8,219 nucleotides of DNA from an uncultured Collinsella sp. (lineage in GTDB: Bacteria > Actinomycetota > Coriobacteriia > Coriobacteriales > Coriobacteriaceae): NCBI GenBank assembly GCA_902493125.1, contig CABUOF010000079.1, positions 1-8,219 of the forward strand. The letters run 5' to 3'. Under the pieces are notes generated by a model. It was not told where the DNA came from and made no database searches. It saw nothing but the letters and a program-made list of their open reading frames with translations. The position numbers and the translations under genes were made by a program. The first letter of the stretch is position 1, and the number at the start of each line of letters is the position of its first letter. Of this stretch, positions 1 to 6,792 are shown piece by piece.

Positions 1-68
1 GGGTCAGCCCGTGGGAGGCCAGGGCGCCGCTGACCGGTGGACGGCACCGAGCCGTACGCTTGAACTGA
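1..68 (+). other. Unresolved 3' end of an upstream unit (gene tail or structured RNA)
   Basis: These bases precede a strong plus-strand terminator, so they should be the end of something transcribed rightward. The coding reading is ambiguous. One frame ends at a TGA at 31-33 with an Arg/Gly-rich tail (GSARGRPGRR), and another ends at a TGA at 66-68, one base before the terminator stem. I recognise neither tail. The segment also folds well: GGTCAGC at 2-8 pairs with GCTGACC at 29-35, CGGTG at 35-39 pairs with CACCG at 45-49, and an alternative ACGGC at 41-45 pairs with GCCGT at 51-55. That would suit the 3' end of a structured RNA, but I could not match it to RNase P RNA, tmRNA, SRP RNA or a tRNA. 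The type is left open. Confidence 0.3.
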
Positions 69-69
69 G

Positions 70-100
70 AAGGGGGAGGCCTCGCGGCCTCCCCCTTTTT
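70..100 (+). terminator. Rho-independent terminator of the upstream unit
   Basis: A perfect 12-bp stem (70-81 with 86-97) with a four-base loop TCGC (82-85) runs straight into a T run at 96-100. The stem is almost all G-C. The T tract lies on the plus strand and the left flank is not A-rich, so termination is rightward. It separates coaE from whatever lies upstream. Confidence 0.92.
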
Positions 101-167
101 GCGTTGTATACACGTTGTGCTTTGGGACCTACCTCCCCCGTATGCGCTCTTACTCTTTGGCTGTATT

Positions 168-198
168 TTGAGTCCTTCTAGTGTATTTGAGCGATAAT
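168..198 (+). promoter_or_regulatory. Probable sigma-70-type promoter of coaE
   Basis: A GATAAT at 193-198 matches the -10 consensus at five of six positions. A TTGAGT at 168-173 matches the -35 consensus at its first four. The 19-base spacer is longer than the preferred 17, which lowers confidence. Transcription would start near 205, about 20 bases before the coaE start codon. The stretch from 101 to 167, between the terminator and this promoter, shows no other feature. Confidence 0.5.
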
Positions 199-214
199 TA
201 CTCGCATTGGCGTT

Positions 215-222
215 AGGGAGGG
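215..222 (+). promoter_or_regulatory. Ribosome binding site that sets the coaE start
   Basis: AGGGAGGG ends four bases before the ATG at 227 but only one base before the in-frame TTG at 224. The spacing therefore favours ATG 227 over the one-codon-longer start. Confidence 0.7.
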
Positions 223-226
223 CTTG

Positions 227-868
227 ATGTTTACCGTATTTGTCTTGGGCAATATTGCTTCGGGTAAGTCGACGGCCTGCCGCTATTTCGAATCTCGTGG
301 CGCTATGCTTATCGATCTGGATGAGCTTGCAAAATCTCTGTATGTGCCGGGTTCTGATATCGTCAATACTCTCGCGGATGAATTCGGTTGGGACATTTTG
401 GATGAGGAAGGCGGCATTCGCCGCAGCATCCTCGCTTCTCGAGCTTTCGCTTCTCCTGATTCGGTCGCACGGCTCAATGGCATCGTGCATCCCGTTCTGA
501 TTGAACAGCTTTCGCTTAGGATTCTCGATCCGGTTTGTTGTACGGTTTCATCTCCCCGTTATCCCTTTGCGGTGGTCGAGGTTTCTGCTCCGACTGGTTT
601 TGAGGACGCATTTGGCTTGGCTGATGAAATTCTGGTCATCAGCGCCCCTTTGTCAGTTCGTCGCGAGCGCGCTATTCAACGTGGCATGGAGCCATCCGAT
701 TTCGATGCTCGTTCTGCTTGCCAGCCCGATGAGTCTGCGCTGTGCAATCTCGCTACAACGGTGATTGATAATGCCGCAGGCGATAATTCGCTCTTTGAGC
801 AGCTTGACTCATGGCTTGCATGCCACGGGTTTATAGATACTCCGGATAAGGAGGAGGCCGATGCCTAA
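227..868 (+). CDS. coaE: Dephospho-CoA kinase
   Basis: CoaE phosphorylates the 3'-hydroxyl of the ribose of dephospho-CoA with ATP, the last step of coenzyme A synthesis, in the cytosol. The 213-residue product has the usual length for the family. It opens with a P-loop, GNIASGKST at 8-16 (Lys14 contacts phosphate). A DLD motif at 30-32 corresponds to the family's conserved DxD in the substrate site, Arg65-Arg66 lies in the lid region, and IVHP at 86-89 matches the conserved I-x-HP. A basic helix (RRERAIQRG, 145-153) and the closing Q166 and VIDN (179-182) also fit. The family's LLFE-type motif is replaced by a looser APTGFE at 121-126, a mild divergence. The start is ATG 227, chosen by the ribosome binding site. 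The last eight bases overlap the next gene, so the two are probably translationally coupled. Confidence 0.9.
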   Translation: MFTVFVLGNIASGKSTACRYFESRGAMLIDLDELAKSLYVPGSDIVNTLADEFGWDILDEEGGIRRSILASRAFASPDSVARLNGIVHPVLIEQLSLRILDPVCCTVSSPRYPFAVVEVSAPTGFEDAFGLADEILVISAPLSVRRERAIQRGMEPSDFDARSACQPDESALCNLATTVIDNAAGDNSLFEQLDSWLACHGFIDTPDKEEADA

Positions 869-1442
869 GGCACGTTTCTTTACGTGGTATCGCGTGGCGC
901 CACTTGCCGTTGTGTTCGTCTTCGGCCTTATTTCGCTCGTCTACTCGTGTGCCCCTGCCGCTTTCTTTAAGCCGCTGTATCCGATTGACTACGAGGCGTA
1001 TGTAAAGCAATCCAGTATTTCGCATAATCTGGATCCGTGTCTGGTGTGCGCTGTCATTAAGTCGGAATCGAATTGGGATCCCGAGGCCGAGTCGAATCAG
1101 GGTGCTCAGGGATTGATGCAGCTGATGCCCGCGACTGCCCAGGATATGATTGCCAAGGGCCTTGTCGACGGAGGGGAGTATTCGGCCGACAATCTTAACG
1201 ATCCGGCTACGAATATCGAGTTTGGCTGCGCATACCTCTCGTATCTTCTCGCCTATTTCAACGGGTCGACGGATAGTGCCATCGCCGCCTATAACGCCGG
1301 CATGGGCAATGTCGACGGATGGGCGCAGCAGGGTACGTCGCTTCATAATGCAATTACCTTTCCCGAGACGCAGGCGTATCTGATTCGTGTCAATAATGCC
1401 TGGGCTCGCTACAAGACCCTCTATCCCGATCGGTTCGTATAG
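861..1442 (+). CDS. Membrane-anchored lytic transglycosylase, Slt/GH23 type
   Basis: Enzymes of this family cleave the MurNAc-GlcNAc bond of peptidoglycan without water, leaving 1,6-anhydro-MurNAc. The 193-residue product starts with a basic stretch, then one hydrophobic segment (about 12-31) acting as a signal anchor or signal peptide, so the catalytic part lies outside the membrane. The SLT domain spans roughly 45-185. The catalytic glutamate is Glu69 in KSESNWDP, followed by GLMQLMP (84-90) and AAYNAG (142-147), the three family hallmarks in the correct order and spacing. Cys30 in VYSC loosely resembles a lipobox, but Tyr at -2 is atypical. AAGGAGGAGG (848-857), inside the end of coaE, is a strong ribosome binding site for ATG 861. 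There is no LysM or other wall-binding domain, so this is a minimal enzyme. The family is clear; the cellular role (growth, division or spore-independent turnover) cannot be read from sequence. Confidence 0.9.
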   Translation: MPKARFFTWYRVAPLAVVFVFGLISLVYSCAPAAFFKPLYPIDYEAYVKQSSISHNLDPCLVCAVIKSESNWDPEAESNQGAQGLMQLMPATAQDMIAKGLVDGGEYSADNLNDPATNIEFGCAYLSYLLAYFNGSTDSAIAAYNAGMGNVDGWAQQGTSLHNAITFPETQAYLIRVNNAWARYKTLYPDRFV

Positions 1443-1462
1443 GACTATGCCTGCCGCCTGCG

Positions 1463-1468
1463 TATACT
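1463..1468 (+). promoter_or_regulatory. Possible -10 element of a uvrB promoter
   Basis: TATACT matches the -10 consensus at five of six positions and sits 25 bases before the uvrB start. There is no good -35 hexamer at 16-18 bases upstream, and a TG dinucleotide is one base out of register for an extended -10. I see no LexA box of the Gram-positive type (CGAAC-N4-GTTCG) here, so SOS control is not supported by this gap. uvrB may simply be read from the coaE transcript. Confidence 0.3.
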
Positions 1469-1493
1469 GCAGATATATGAGTTAGGAGTATCC

Positions 1494-3734
1494 ATGGCGG
1501 AATTTGAAGTAGAACGCGTTGGTGGTGAACTTAAGCGCTTTGGCGTTGAAGGCTCTGACGTGCCGTTTAAGGTCGTTTCTCCCTATGAGCCTGCCGGTTC
1601 CCAGCCTAAAGCCATTGAGTCGCTTGTGCAGGGCGTGAGGGACGGAGACCGCTATCAGGTTTTGCTGGGCGTGACTGGTTCGGGCAAGACCTTCACGATG
1701 GCAAAGACTATTGAGGCCCTGGGAAAGCCGACGCTGGTCATGGCTCCGAATAAAACGCTCGCTGCTCAGCTTGCGAGCGAGCTCAAAGAGTTCTTTCCCA
1801 ATAACGCTGTGGTCTACTTTGTCTCGTATTACGACTACTATCAGCCCGAGGCGTATGTGCCGCAAAGCGATACATATATCGAGAAAGACTCCTCGATTAA
1901 CGAAGAGGTTGAGATGCTGCGACATCAGGCGACCGCATCGCTGCTCTCTCGACGCGATGTGATCGTTGTCGCATCGGTCTCGTGTATCTATGGCATTGGC
2001 TCTCCTGAGGACTATGCGGGTCTGGCTCCAAACGTCGACAAGAAGGTGCCGCTCGAGCGCGATGACTTTATCCATGCGCTTATCGACATTCAATATGATC
2101 GCAATGACTATGACCTGGCGCGTGGCACGTTCCGCGTGCGCGGCGATGTTGTCGACGTGTATCCGCCTTATGCTGAGCATCCGTTGCGGTTTGAGTTCTT
2201 TGGCGACGAGGTCGAGCTGATTGCCGAGATCGATGAGGTCACCGGTGAGATGCTTCGTGAGTACGAGGCCATCCCCGTATGGCCGGCATCACACTATGTG
2301 ACCGAGAAGCCGAAGGTCAAGGCGGCTCTGAAATCGATCAGCGAAGAGTGCGAGAAGCGCGTGGCGGAGCTCAAGGCGACCGACAAGTTGCTCGAGGCGC
2401 AGCGTCTGCAGCAGCGCACCGATTATGATCTTGAGATGCTCGAGACGATGGGCTTTTGCAACGGCATCGAGAACTACTCGCGTCATCTGGACGGTCGCAA
2501 GCCGGGTGAGCCGCCGTTTACCCTAATCGATTACTTTCCCAAGGATATGCTCTGCATCATCGATGAGAGCCATGTGACGGTGCCGCAGATTCGCGGCATG
2601 CACGAAGGTGACCGCTCGCGTAAGGTGACGCTGGTGGAACACGGTTTTCGCCTGCCCTCGGCGCTCGATAACCGCCCGCTTCGTTTCGATGAGTTTGAGG
2701 CAAGGATACCCCAGTTCATCTACGTTTCGGCAACACCGGGCGACTATGAGCTGCGGGTTAGCCAGAACGACGTTGAGCAGATTATTCGTCCGACCGGTCT
2801 GCTCGATCCCAAGATCGATGTGCGTCCGGTTCGCGGTCAGATTGACGATCTTGAGGACGAGATTCGCGAGCGCGTTGCCCGCAAGGAGCGCGTGCTGGTG
2901 ACCACGTTGACCAAGCGCATGGCCGAGGACCTGACCGACCATCTGCTTGATGCGGGCATTAAGGTCAATTACATGCATTCTGATACGGCGACAATGGACC
3001 GTGTCGAGATCCTGCGAACGCTGCGCGAGGGCAAGATCGATGTTCTCGTTGGCATCAACCTGCTTCGCGAGGGCTTGGATCTTCCCGAGGTCTCACTGGT
3101 GGCAATTCTCGATGCCGATAAGGAAGGATTCTTGCGCAACCGCCGTTCGCTGATTCAGACGATTGGCCGCGCGGCCCGTAACGCCGATGGCGAAGTCATC
3201 ATGTATGCGGACGTTGTGACCGATTCGATGAAAGAGGCCATCGAGGAGACGCAGCGCCGTCGCGAGATTCAGATGGCATATAACGAAGAGCATGGCATTG
3301 TGCCCAAGACAGTGCGCAAGGCCATCAACGACATCTCAAGTTTTATTGCCGAGGCCGAAAAAACTGTGGGTTCCAAGGGGCGCTCGAAGGGCGACTCTCT
3401 TGGTCATGGCGCATTCTATACGCCCGATGAGTCGGGCGAGGGCGGCGTGCCGGAAACGGTGGCGCCCGAGCAGACACTTGCGGAGCAGTTGGAAGAACTG
3501 CCGCATGACGAGCTTGTGCGGATCGTCGAAACCATGGAAGAGGATATGCGCAACGCTTCTGCCACCATGGACTTTGAGGAGGCGGCGCGCCTGCGCGATG
3601 CCGTCGTTCAGATTCGGGCGATGCTCGAGGGCGCGTCTGAGGACGAGACGATCGAGCGCTTACGTTCGCAGGCCCGCAAGGGTTCCACGTTCGCATCGGG
3701 CAGAAAACGCCAGGGTACACGGTTTAAGAAATAG
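1494..3734 (+). CDS. uvrB: Excinuclease ABC subunit UvrB
   Basis: UvrB receives damaged DNA from UvrA, opens the strands with its ATP-driven hairpin to verify the lesion, and recruits UvrC for dual incision. The 746-residue product is complete. Visible in order are the N-terminal VVSPYEPAGSQPKAI (27-41), Walker A GVTGSGKT (59-66), the strand-separating beta-hairpin region (about 110-139, rich in Tyr: SYYDYYQPEAY), helicase motif II as IIDESH (355-360), motif III SATPGDYE (412-419), motif V LLREGLDLPEV (523-533), motif VI QTIGRAARN (555-563), TVRKAI (606-611), and the UVR motif that binds UvrC (about 671-708, with MDFEEAARLRD). It is longer than many homologues through about 20 extra N-terminal residues, a Gly/Ser/acidic linker (about 625-660) and a basic tail. 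AGGAG at 1484-1488 supports the ATG at 1494. uvrA and uvrC are not in the window. Confidence 0.98.
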   Translation: MAEFEVERVGGELKRFGVEGSDVPFKVVSPYEPAGSQPKAIESLVQGVRDGDRYQVLLGVTGSGKTFTMAKTIEALGKPTLVMAPNKTLAAQLASELKEFFPNNAVVYFVSYYDYYQPEAYVPQSDTYIEKDSSINEEVEMLRHQATASLLSRRDVIVVASVSCIYGIGSPEDYAGLAPNVDKKVPLERDDFIHALIDIQYDRNDYDLARGTFRVRGDVVDVYPPYAEHPLRFEFFGDEVELIAEIDEVTGEMLREYEAIPVWPASHYVTEKPKVKAALKSISEECEKRVAELKATDKLLEAQRLQQRTDYDLEMLETMGFCNGIENYSRHLDGRKPGEPPFTLIDYFPKDMLCIIDESHVTVPQIRGMHEGDRSRKVTLVEHGFRLPSALDNRPLRFDEFEARIPQFIYVSATPGDYELRVSQNDVEQIIRPTGLLDPKIDVRPVRGQIDDLEDEIRERVARKERVLVTTLTKRMAEDLTDHLLDAGIKVNYMHSDTATMDRVEILRTLREGKIDVLVGINLLREGLDLPEVSLVAILDADKEGFLRNRRSLIQTIGRAARNADGEVIMYADVVTDSMKEAIEETQRRREIQMAYNEEHGIVPKTVRKAINDISSFIAEAEKTVGSKGRSKGDSLGHGAFYTPDESGEGGVPETVAPEQTLAEQLEELPHDELVRIVETMEEDMRNASATMDFEEAARLRDAVVQIRAMLEGASEDETIERLRSQARKGSTFASGRKRQGTRFKK

Positions 3735-3737
3735 CGA

Positions 3738-3780
3738 ACAGGCCCCGAGTTCCCTGTGGAGCTCGGGGCCTGTGTCTTTT
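3738..3780 (+). terminator. Terminator of uvrB, at the convergent junction
   Basis: Starting three bases after the uvrB stop, ACAGGCCCCGAG (3738-3749) pairs perfectly with 3762-3773, and the stem extends inward by four more pairs (one a G-U type) to a CTGT loop at 3754-3757. A GTCTTTT tail follows (3774-3780). On the minus strand the tail is moderately T-rich, so the hairpin could also stop transcripts from the convergent flavoprotein gene, which ends at 3800 and has no other hairpin. Confidence 0.9.
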
Positions 3781-3799
3781 GCGCGCAGAAATTCGTGCG

Positions 3800-5440
3800 T
3801 TAGAGGTCCGCGATCAGAGCTTCGGCACAACGGATGCCGTCGGTGGCCGCGCTCATGATGCCGCCGGCATATCCAGCTCCCTCGCCACAAGGGTAGAGGC
3901 CCGGGGTCGACACGGCATGGCACGTTCGGTCTCGGATGACAGTGACAGGTGAGCTCGAACGAGTCTCCACGCCGGTAAGAACGGCATCGGGACGGTCGTA
4001 GCCTCGTAGCTTTTTTCCGAGTAGGGGAAGTCCCAGGCGGAGCGACTCGACGATATGCTGCGGTAGGGCTTCGTCAATTGCCGTCCAGGTCACACCGAGC
4101 GGATAGGTGGGCTTTACCTTTCCGGGCGCCTTGCTGGCGCGTCCTGCGAGGAAATCTCCGACGAGCTGTGCCGGTGCGTTCCAGTTGGAACCGCCCAGGC
4201 GATAGGCGGCCGCCTCGCAGGCACGCTGGAGCTCGATGCCGGCGAGCGGGTCATCGTTGGGAAGGTCCTCAGGCGTGACGTTAACGAGCAGGGCGGCATT
4301 TGCGTTGCGTCCGTCGCGGGCATTGAGGCTGGCGCCGTTGACGCACAGGTGGCCCTGCTCGGAAGAGGCGGCGACAACCTGTCCGCCGGGGCACATGCAA
4401 AACGAGAACACGCTGCGGCCGTTGGGAAGATGGGCAACAAGTTTGTAGGGGGCCGCCCCGAGCGCTGGATGTCCCGCCGAGGCTCCATATTGGGCTCGGT
4501 CGATGTCGCGTTGCGGATGCTCGATGCGAACGCCCATGGCAAAGGTCTTTTGTGCGAGGGCCACGTTGTGGTCCTTAAGGAGCTCAAAAATATCGCGAGC
4601 AGAATGCCCGCAGGCGAGGATGAGGTGCTTTGTCTCGATTGGCTCGTAAGCGGCGTCTTGGGACGATTGGACATCAATACCGGTGATGGCGCCAGACGCG
4701 TCGATGCGAATATCGACGAGCTTCGTTCGATAACGGACGACACCTCCGAGCTGCTCGATGCGCTGGGATATAGCGGTGACAACCTTGGGAAGGATGTCGG
4801 AGCCAATGTGCGGCTTGGCATCCCACAGAATATCGCGGGGCGCACCCGCTTCGACGAAGGTTTCGAGGATAAGGCGATGGGCGGGATTTTTGGTTCCCGT
4901 ATTGAGCTTGCCGTCCGAGAAGGTCCCCGCGCCGCCCAGACCAAACTGGATATTGCTCTCGGGGTCGAGGATGCGCTCCTTTAGAAAGAGGTCGATCGCC
5001 TGCGAGCGGCGAAATGCCGGGTCGCCGCGCTCGATGAGCAAGGGCTTAAGACCTGCTTCGGCGAGCGTGAGCGCAGCGAAAAGGCCGGCGCATCCGGCGC
5101 CGACAACGACAGGGCGTTCTTGAGGTGCGTCGGAGACGGGGGAGGGGAATGAAGGCTCATCGTCTTCTATCGCGCGTACGCGCGAGCGGTCACGCTCGGC
5201 AACGCTGTCGACCGCTTCTCGCTCGAGGTGGGGACTAGTCAGCTCAACACGAAAGCTCAGGATAAAATGGACGTCTCGTTTTTTGCGAGCGTCGATTGAC
5301 TTGCGGTGGAGCTCGATGGACTTGATCTCGGAGTCCTTGCAACGTAGGACGCGCTTGGCGACTCGCTTGCCAACAATGAGGCAGGCATTTTCATCGCCGG
5401 CTTCATCGAGCGACGCGTTGACTTGGGCGATTTCGATCAT
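3800..5440 (-). CDS. FAD-dependent dehydrogenase of the COG2509 type
   Basis: This is a 546-residue flavoprotein of a widespread family with no settled reaction. The N-terminal domain (1-68) carries the family signature HRKSIDARKKRDVHF (45-59). An acidic linker (about 70-108) leads to the FAD-binding Rossmann fold with VVVGAGCAGLFAA (111-123) and the ribose-binding ERG (137-139). Further signatures are GLGGAGTFSDGKLNTGTKN (167-185), ACGHSARD (276-283), the cysteine-containing FCMCPGG (347-353), and the C-terminal flavin-contact segment CGEGAGYAGGIMSAATDGI (518-536). There is no signal peptide or membrane segment, so it should be cytosolic. An in-frame start 123 bases further upstream (5563) would run back through the terminator hairpin into the preceding gene and lacks a ribosome binding site, so ATG 5440 with AAGGAG was chosen. 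The family is firm; the substrate is unknown. Confidence 0.9.
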   Translation of the reverse strand: MIEIAQVNASLDEAGDENACLIVGKRVAKRVLRCKDSEIKSIELHRKSIDARKKRDVHFILSFRVELTSPHLEREAVDSVAERDRSRVRAIEDDEPSFPSPVSDAPQERPVVVGAGCAGLFAALTLAEAGLKPLLIERGDPAFRRSQAIDLFLKERILDPESNIQFGLGGAGTFSDGKLNTGTKNPAHRLILETFVEAGAPRDILWDAKPHIGSDILPKVVTAISQRIEQLGGVVRYRTKLVDIRIDASGAITGIDVQSSQDAAYEPIETKHLILACGHSARDIFELLKDHNVALAQKTFAMGVRIEHPQRDIDRAQYGASAGHPALGAAPYKLVAHLPNGRSVFSFCMCPGGQVVAASSEQGHLCVNGASLNARDGRNANAALLVNVTPEDLPNDDPLAGIELQRACEAAAYRLGGSNWNAPAQLVGDFLAGRASKAPGKVKPTYPLGVTWTAIDEALPQHIVESLRLGLPLLGKKLRGYDRPDAVLTGVETRSSSPVTVIRDRTCHAVSTPGLYPCGEGAGYAGGIMSAATDGIRCAEALIADL

Positions 5441-5446
5441 CGAGGT

Positions 5447-5452
5447 CTCCTT
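5447..5452 (-). promoter_or_regulatory. Ribosome binding site setting the COG2509-type gene start
   Basis: On the minus strand AAGGAG lies six bases before the ATG at 5440. It decides between this start and the longer open frame beginning at 5563. Confidence 0.85.
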
Positions 5453-5457
5453 AGAGG

Positions 5458-5490
5458 CAAGAAAGAGGCCGTCCGGTATCCCAGACGGCC
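5458..5490 (-). terminator. Terminator-like hairpin after the HI0933-family gene
   Basis: Read on the minus strand, GGCCGTC (5490-5484) pairs with GACGGCC (5473-5467). A U-G pair and two G-C pairs extend the stem to a GATA tetraloop (5480-5477). A TCTTTCTT tail follows (5466-5459). It lies 31 bases after the stop of the HI0933-family gene and ends just before the ribosome binding site of the next gene. It may end the upstream operon, or act as a leader hairpin for the downstream gene. Confidence 0.75.
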
Positions 5491-5504
5491 CGAATGCGTT
5501 TTTG

Positions 5505-5510
5505 ATTATA
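5505..5510 (-). promoter_or_regulatory. Consensus -10 upstream of the COG2509-type gene
   Basis: On the minus strand TATAAT (5510-5505) is a perfect -10 hexamer in the gap after the HI0933-family gene. No -35 close to consensus is seen 16-19 bases further upstream, where the sequence is still coding. If active, transcription would begin near 5498 and the RNA would start with the hairpin at 5490-5467. Confidence 0.4.
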
Positions 5511-5520
5511 GACTGAGCGG

Positions 5521-6792
5521 CTACAGGCTGCTTGCAGCGCGAATGCCCGAGAGCCAGGCCCACGCAAGGTTAAAGCCTCCGCAATCGGCGTCGATGTCGA
5601 GCGCTTCGCCGCAGACGTAAAGCGGGGCGTCGACAACGCTGCGCGCGCGTAGACTGGGTGTTGAGATGCTCTTGACAGATACGCCACCACGCGTGACCTG
5701 CGCCGAGCGCTCCTCGGCTGTTCCCTCGACGAGCAACTTAAAGTGCTTGAGGATCGAGACCAGGTGGATGACATCGTTGGAGCCTGGATGGCACTGCTCG
5801 AACGCTGTACAGACGACGCGGGAGAGTTGCGGGGCGAGCATGCCGTCGAGCCAACGGGGATCGCGGGGCGAAAAGCCGCCGAGCAGCTCAACGCGCCGGT
5901 TGAGCATATCGAGCAGCTCGTCTTTGGAGAGGTCGGGGAAAACGTCGAGCAGGATCGTATCGCCGCGCTGGATACGACGGGAGAGGTTGAAGACAGCGAC
6001 GCCCGAGATGCCGAAGGCTCGAAACAGTACTTCACCGTCTTCGTGCCAGAGCTCACTATGGTTACGGGTGAGCGTCAAGCGGGCGCGGACGCGCAGACCA
6101 TCCAACGTCTTGAGTGCCGCCCGATCGCCAACGACCGTTGCCGATACGGGGCAGAGGATGGGGCGCAGCGAAGTGAGGGGGAGGCTAAACGTATCGGCGA
6201 TACCGGTGGGGTTGCCGCCCGTGGCGATAATTACGGCATGTGCCTGCAGGGCCTCGTTCTTGCGAGGGACATCGGCGAGCGTTTTCCGAAGCGAGCGGAG
6301 CTCCGATTTTCGGTCGTCGTGCTTTTTTGCCTTGAGCGCCCGCGCTGGACGGTCTATTTGGAGTGCCCAGCCTTCGGAAACTTTGTGCGCCGAGGCAACG
6401 TTGGCTCCGCAGATTAAGGTGATACCTAGGCGGTTGCAAACGTTGAGAAGCGCGTCGCGCACCGATTCGGCGCGAAGGGAGCGCGGGTACAGCCGGCCTT
6501 CCTCGGAGGTTGTCATGATGCCCAGCGAGGAGAAGAAACCCATAAGCTCTTGTTCGGGCTGGGGGCCCATGACGGATTCGACGAATGCGGGGTGGTTATA
6601 CCGCTGAGGATCAATCGATTCGTTGGAGAGGTTGCAGCGGCCGTTACCGGTCGCAAGGAGCTTAAGGCCGCAGGCGACATCGCGCTCAACGATGCAGACG
6701 CTTTTGCCAGCACGTGCGGCCGTAATGGCGGCGGCGAGGCCTGAAGCCCCGCCGCCGATTACCAGGACGTCATAGAAGGCGCTCGTGTTCAC
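5521..6792 (-). CDS. HI0933/BaiN-family FAD-dependent oxidoreductase
   Basis: This is a 423-residue flavoprotein of the HI0933-like family. Some clostridial members (BaiN) reduce bile-acid intermediates, but most have no known substrate. The FAD-binding fold begins at once with VLVIGGGASGLAAAIT (9-24) and an acidic strand end, IVERD (34-38). The family signature GLKLLATGNGRCNLSN follows at 42-57. The second FAD contact is VIIATGG (187-193), TRGGVSVKSI (367-376) is the family's conserved TxGGV, and the C-terminal CGEALDIDADCGGFNLAWAW (394-413) is characteristic. Unusually, about 36 strongly basic residues (148-183) precede VIIATGG, where relatives are usually short. The start is GTG at 6792, the base right after the mrp stop, with a GAGG five bases upstream inside the mrp end; no ATG is available nearby. 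This is tight coupling to mrp. Family certain, substrate unknown; a bile-acid role is only a possibility. Confidence 0.9.
   Translation of the reverse strand: MNTSAFYDVLVIGGGASGLAAAITAARAGKSVCIVERDVACGLKLLATGNGRCNLSNESIDPQRYNHPAFVESVMGPQPEQELMGFFSSLGIMTTSEEGRLYPRSLRAESVRDALLNVCNRLGITLICGANVASAHKVSEGWALQIDRPARALKAKKHDDRKSELRSLRKTLADVPRKNEALQAHAVIIATGGNPTGIADTFSLPLTSLRPILCPVSATVVGDRAALKTLDGLRVRARLTLTRNHSELWHEDGEVLFRAFGISGVAVFNLSRRIQRGDTILLDVFPDLSKDELLDMLNRRVELLGGFSPRDPRWLDGMLAPQLSRVVCTAFEQCHPGSNDVIHLVSILKHFKLLVEGTAEERSAQVTRGGVSVKSISTPSLRARSVVDAPLYVCGEALDIDADCGGFNLAWAWLSGIRAASSL

Noticed and set aside
1463..1477. Palindrome-like TATA-CTGCAG-ATATA before uvrB as an operator
   Set aside because: The flanking arms are out of register by one base, so only the six central bases are truly symmetric; too weak to call.
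1443..1493. LexA/SOS box before uvrB
   Set aside because: No CGAAC-N4-GTTCG or E. coli-type CTGT-N8-ACAG sequence is present in this gap.
1482..2180. 232-codon minus-strand open frame opposite uvrB
   Set aside because: Antisense to the helicase core of uvrB, with no recognisable domain.
4349..4984. 211-codon open frame on the plus strand opposite the COG2509-type gene
   Set aside because: It lies wholly antisense to a gene with clear conserved motifs, has no ribosome binding site that I can see, and matches no family. It is a GC-driven shadow.
5441..5563. Longer start for the COG2509-type gene
   Set aside because: It would overlap the end of the preceding gene and encode the hairpin; the AAGGAG before the ATG at 5440 is a better explanation.
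5666..6607. Long plus-strand open frames (313 and 224 codons) opposite the HI0933-family gene
   Set aside because: Ser/Arg-rich or otherwise unremarkable translations antisense to a well-supported flavoprotein; no family features.
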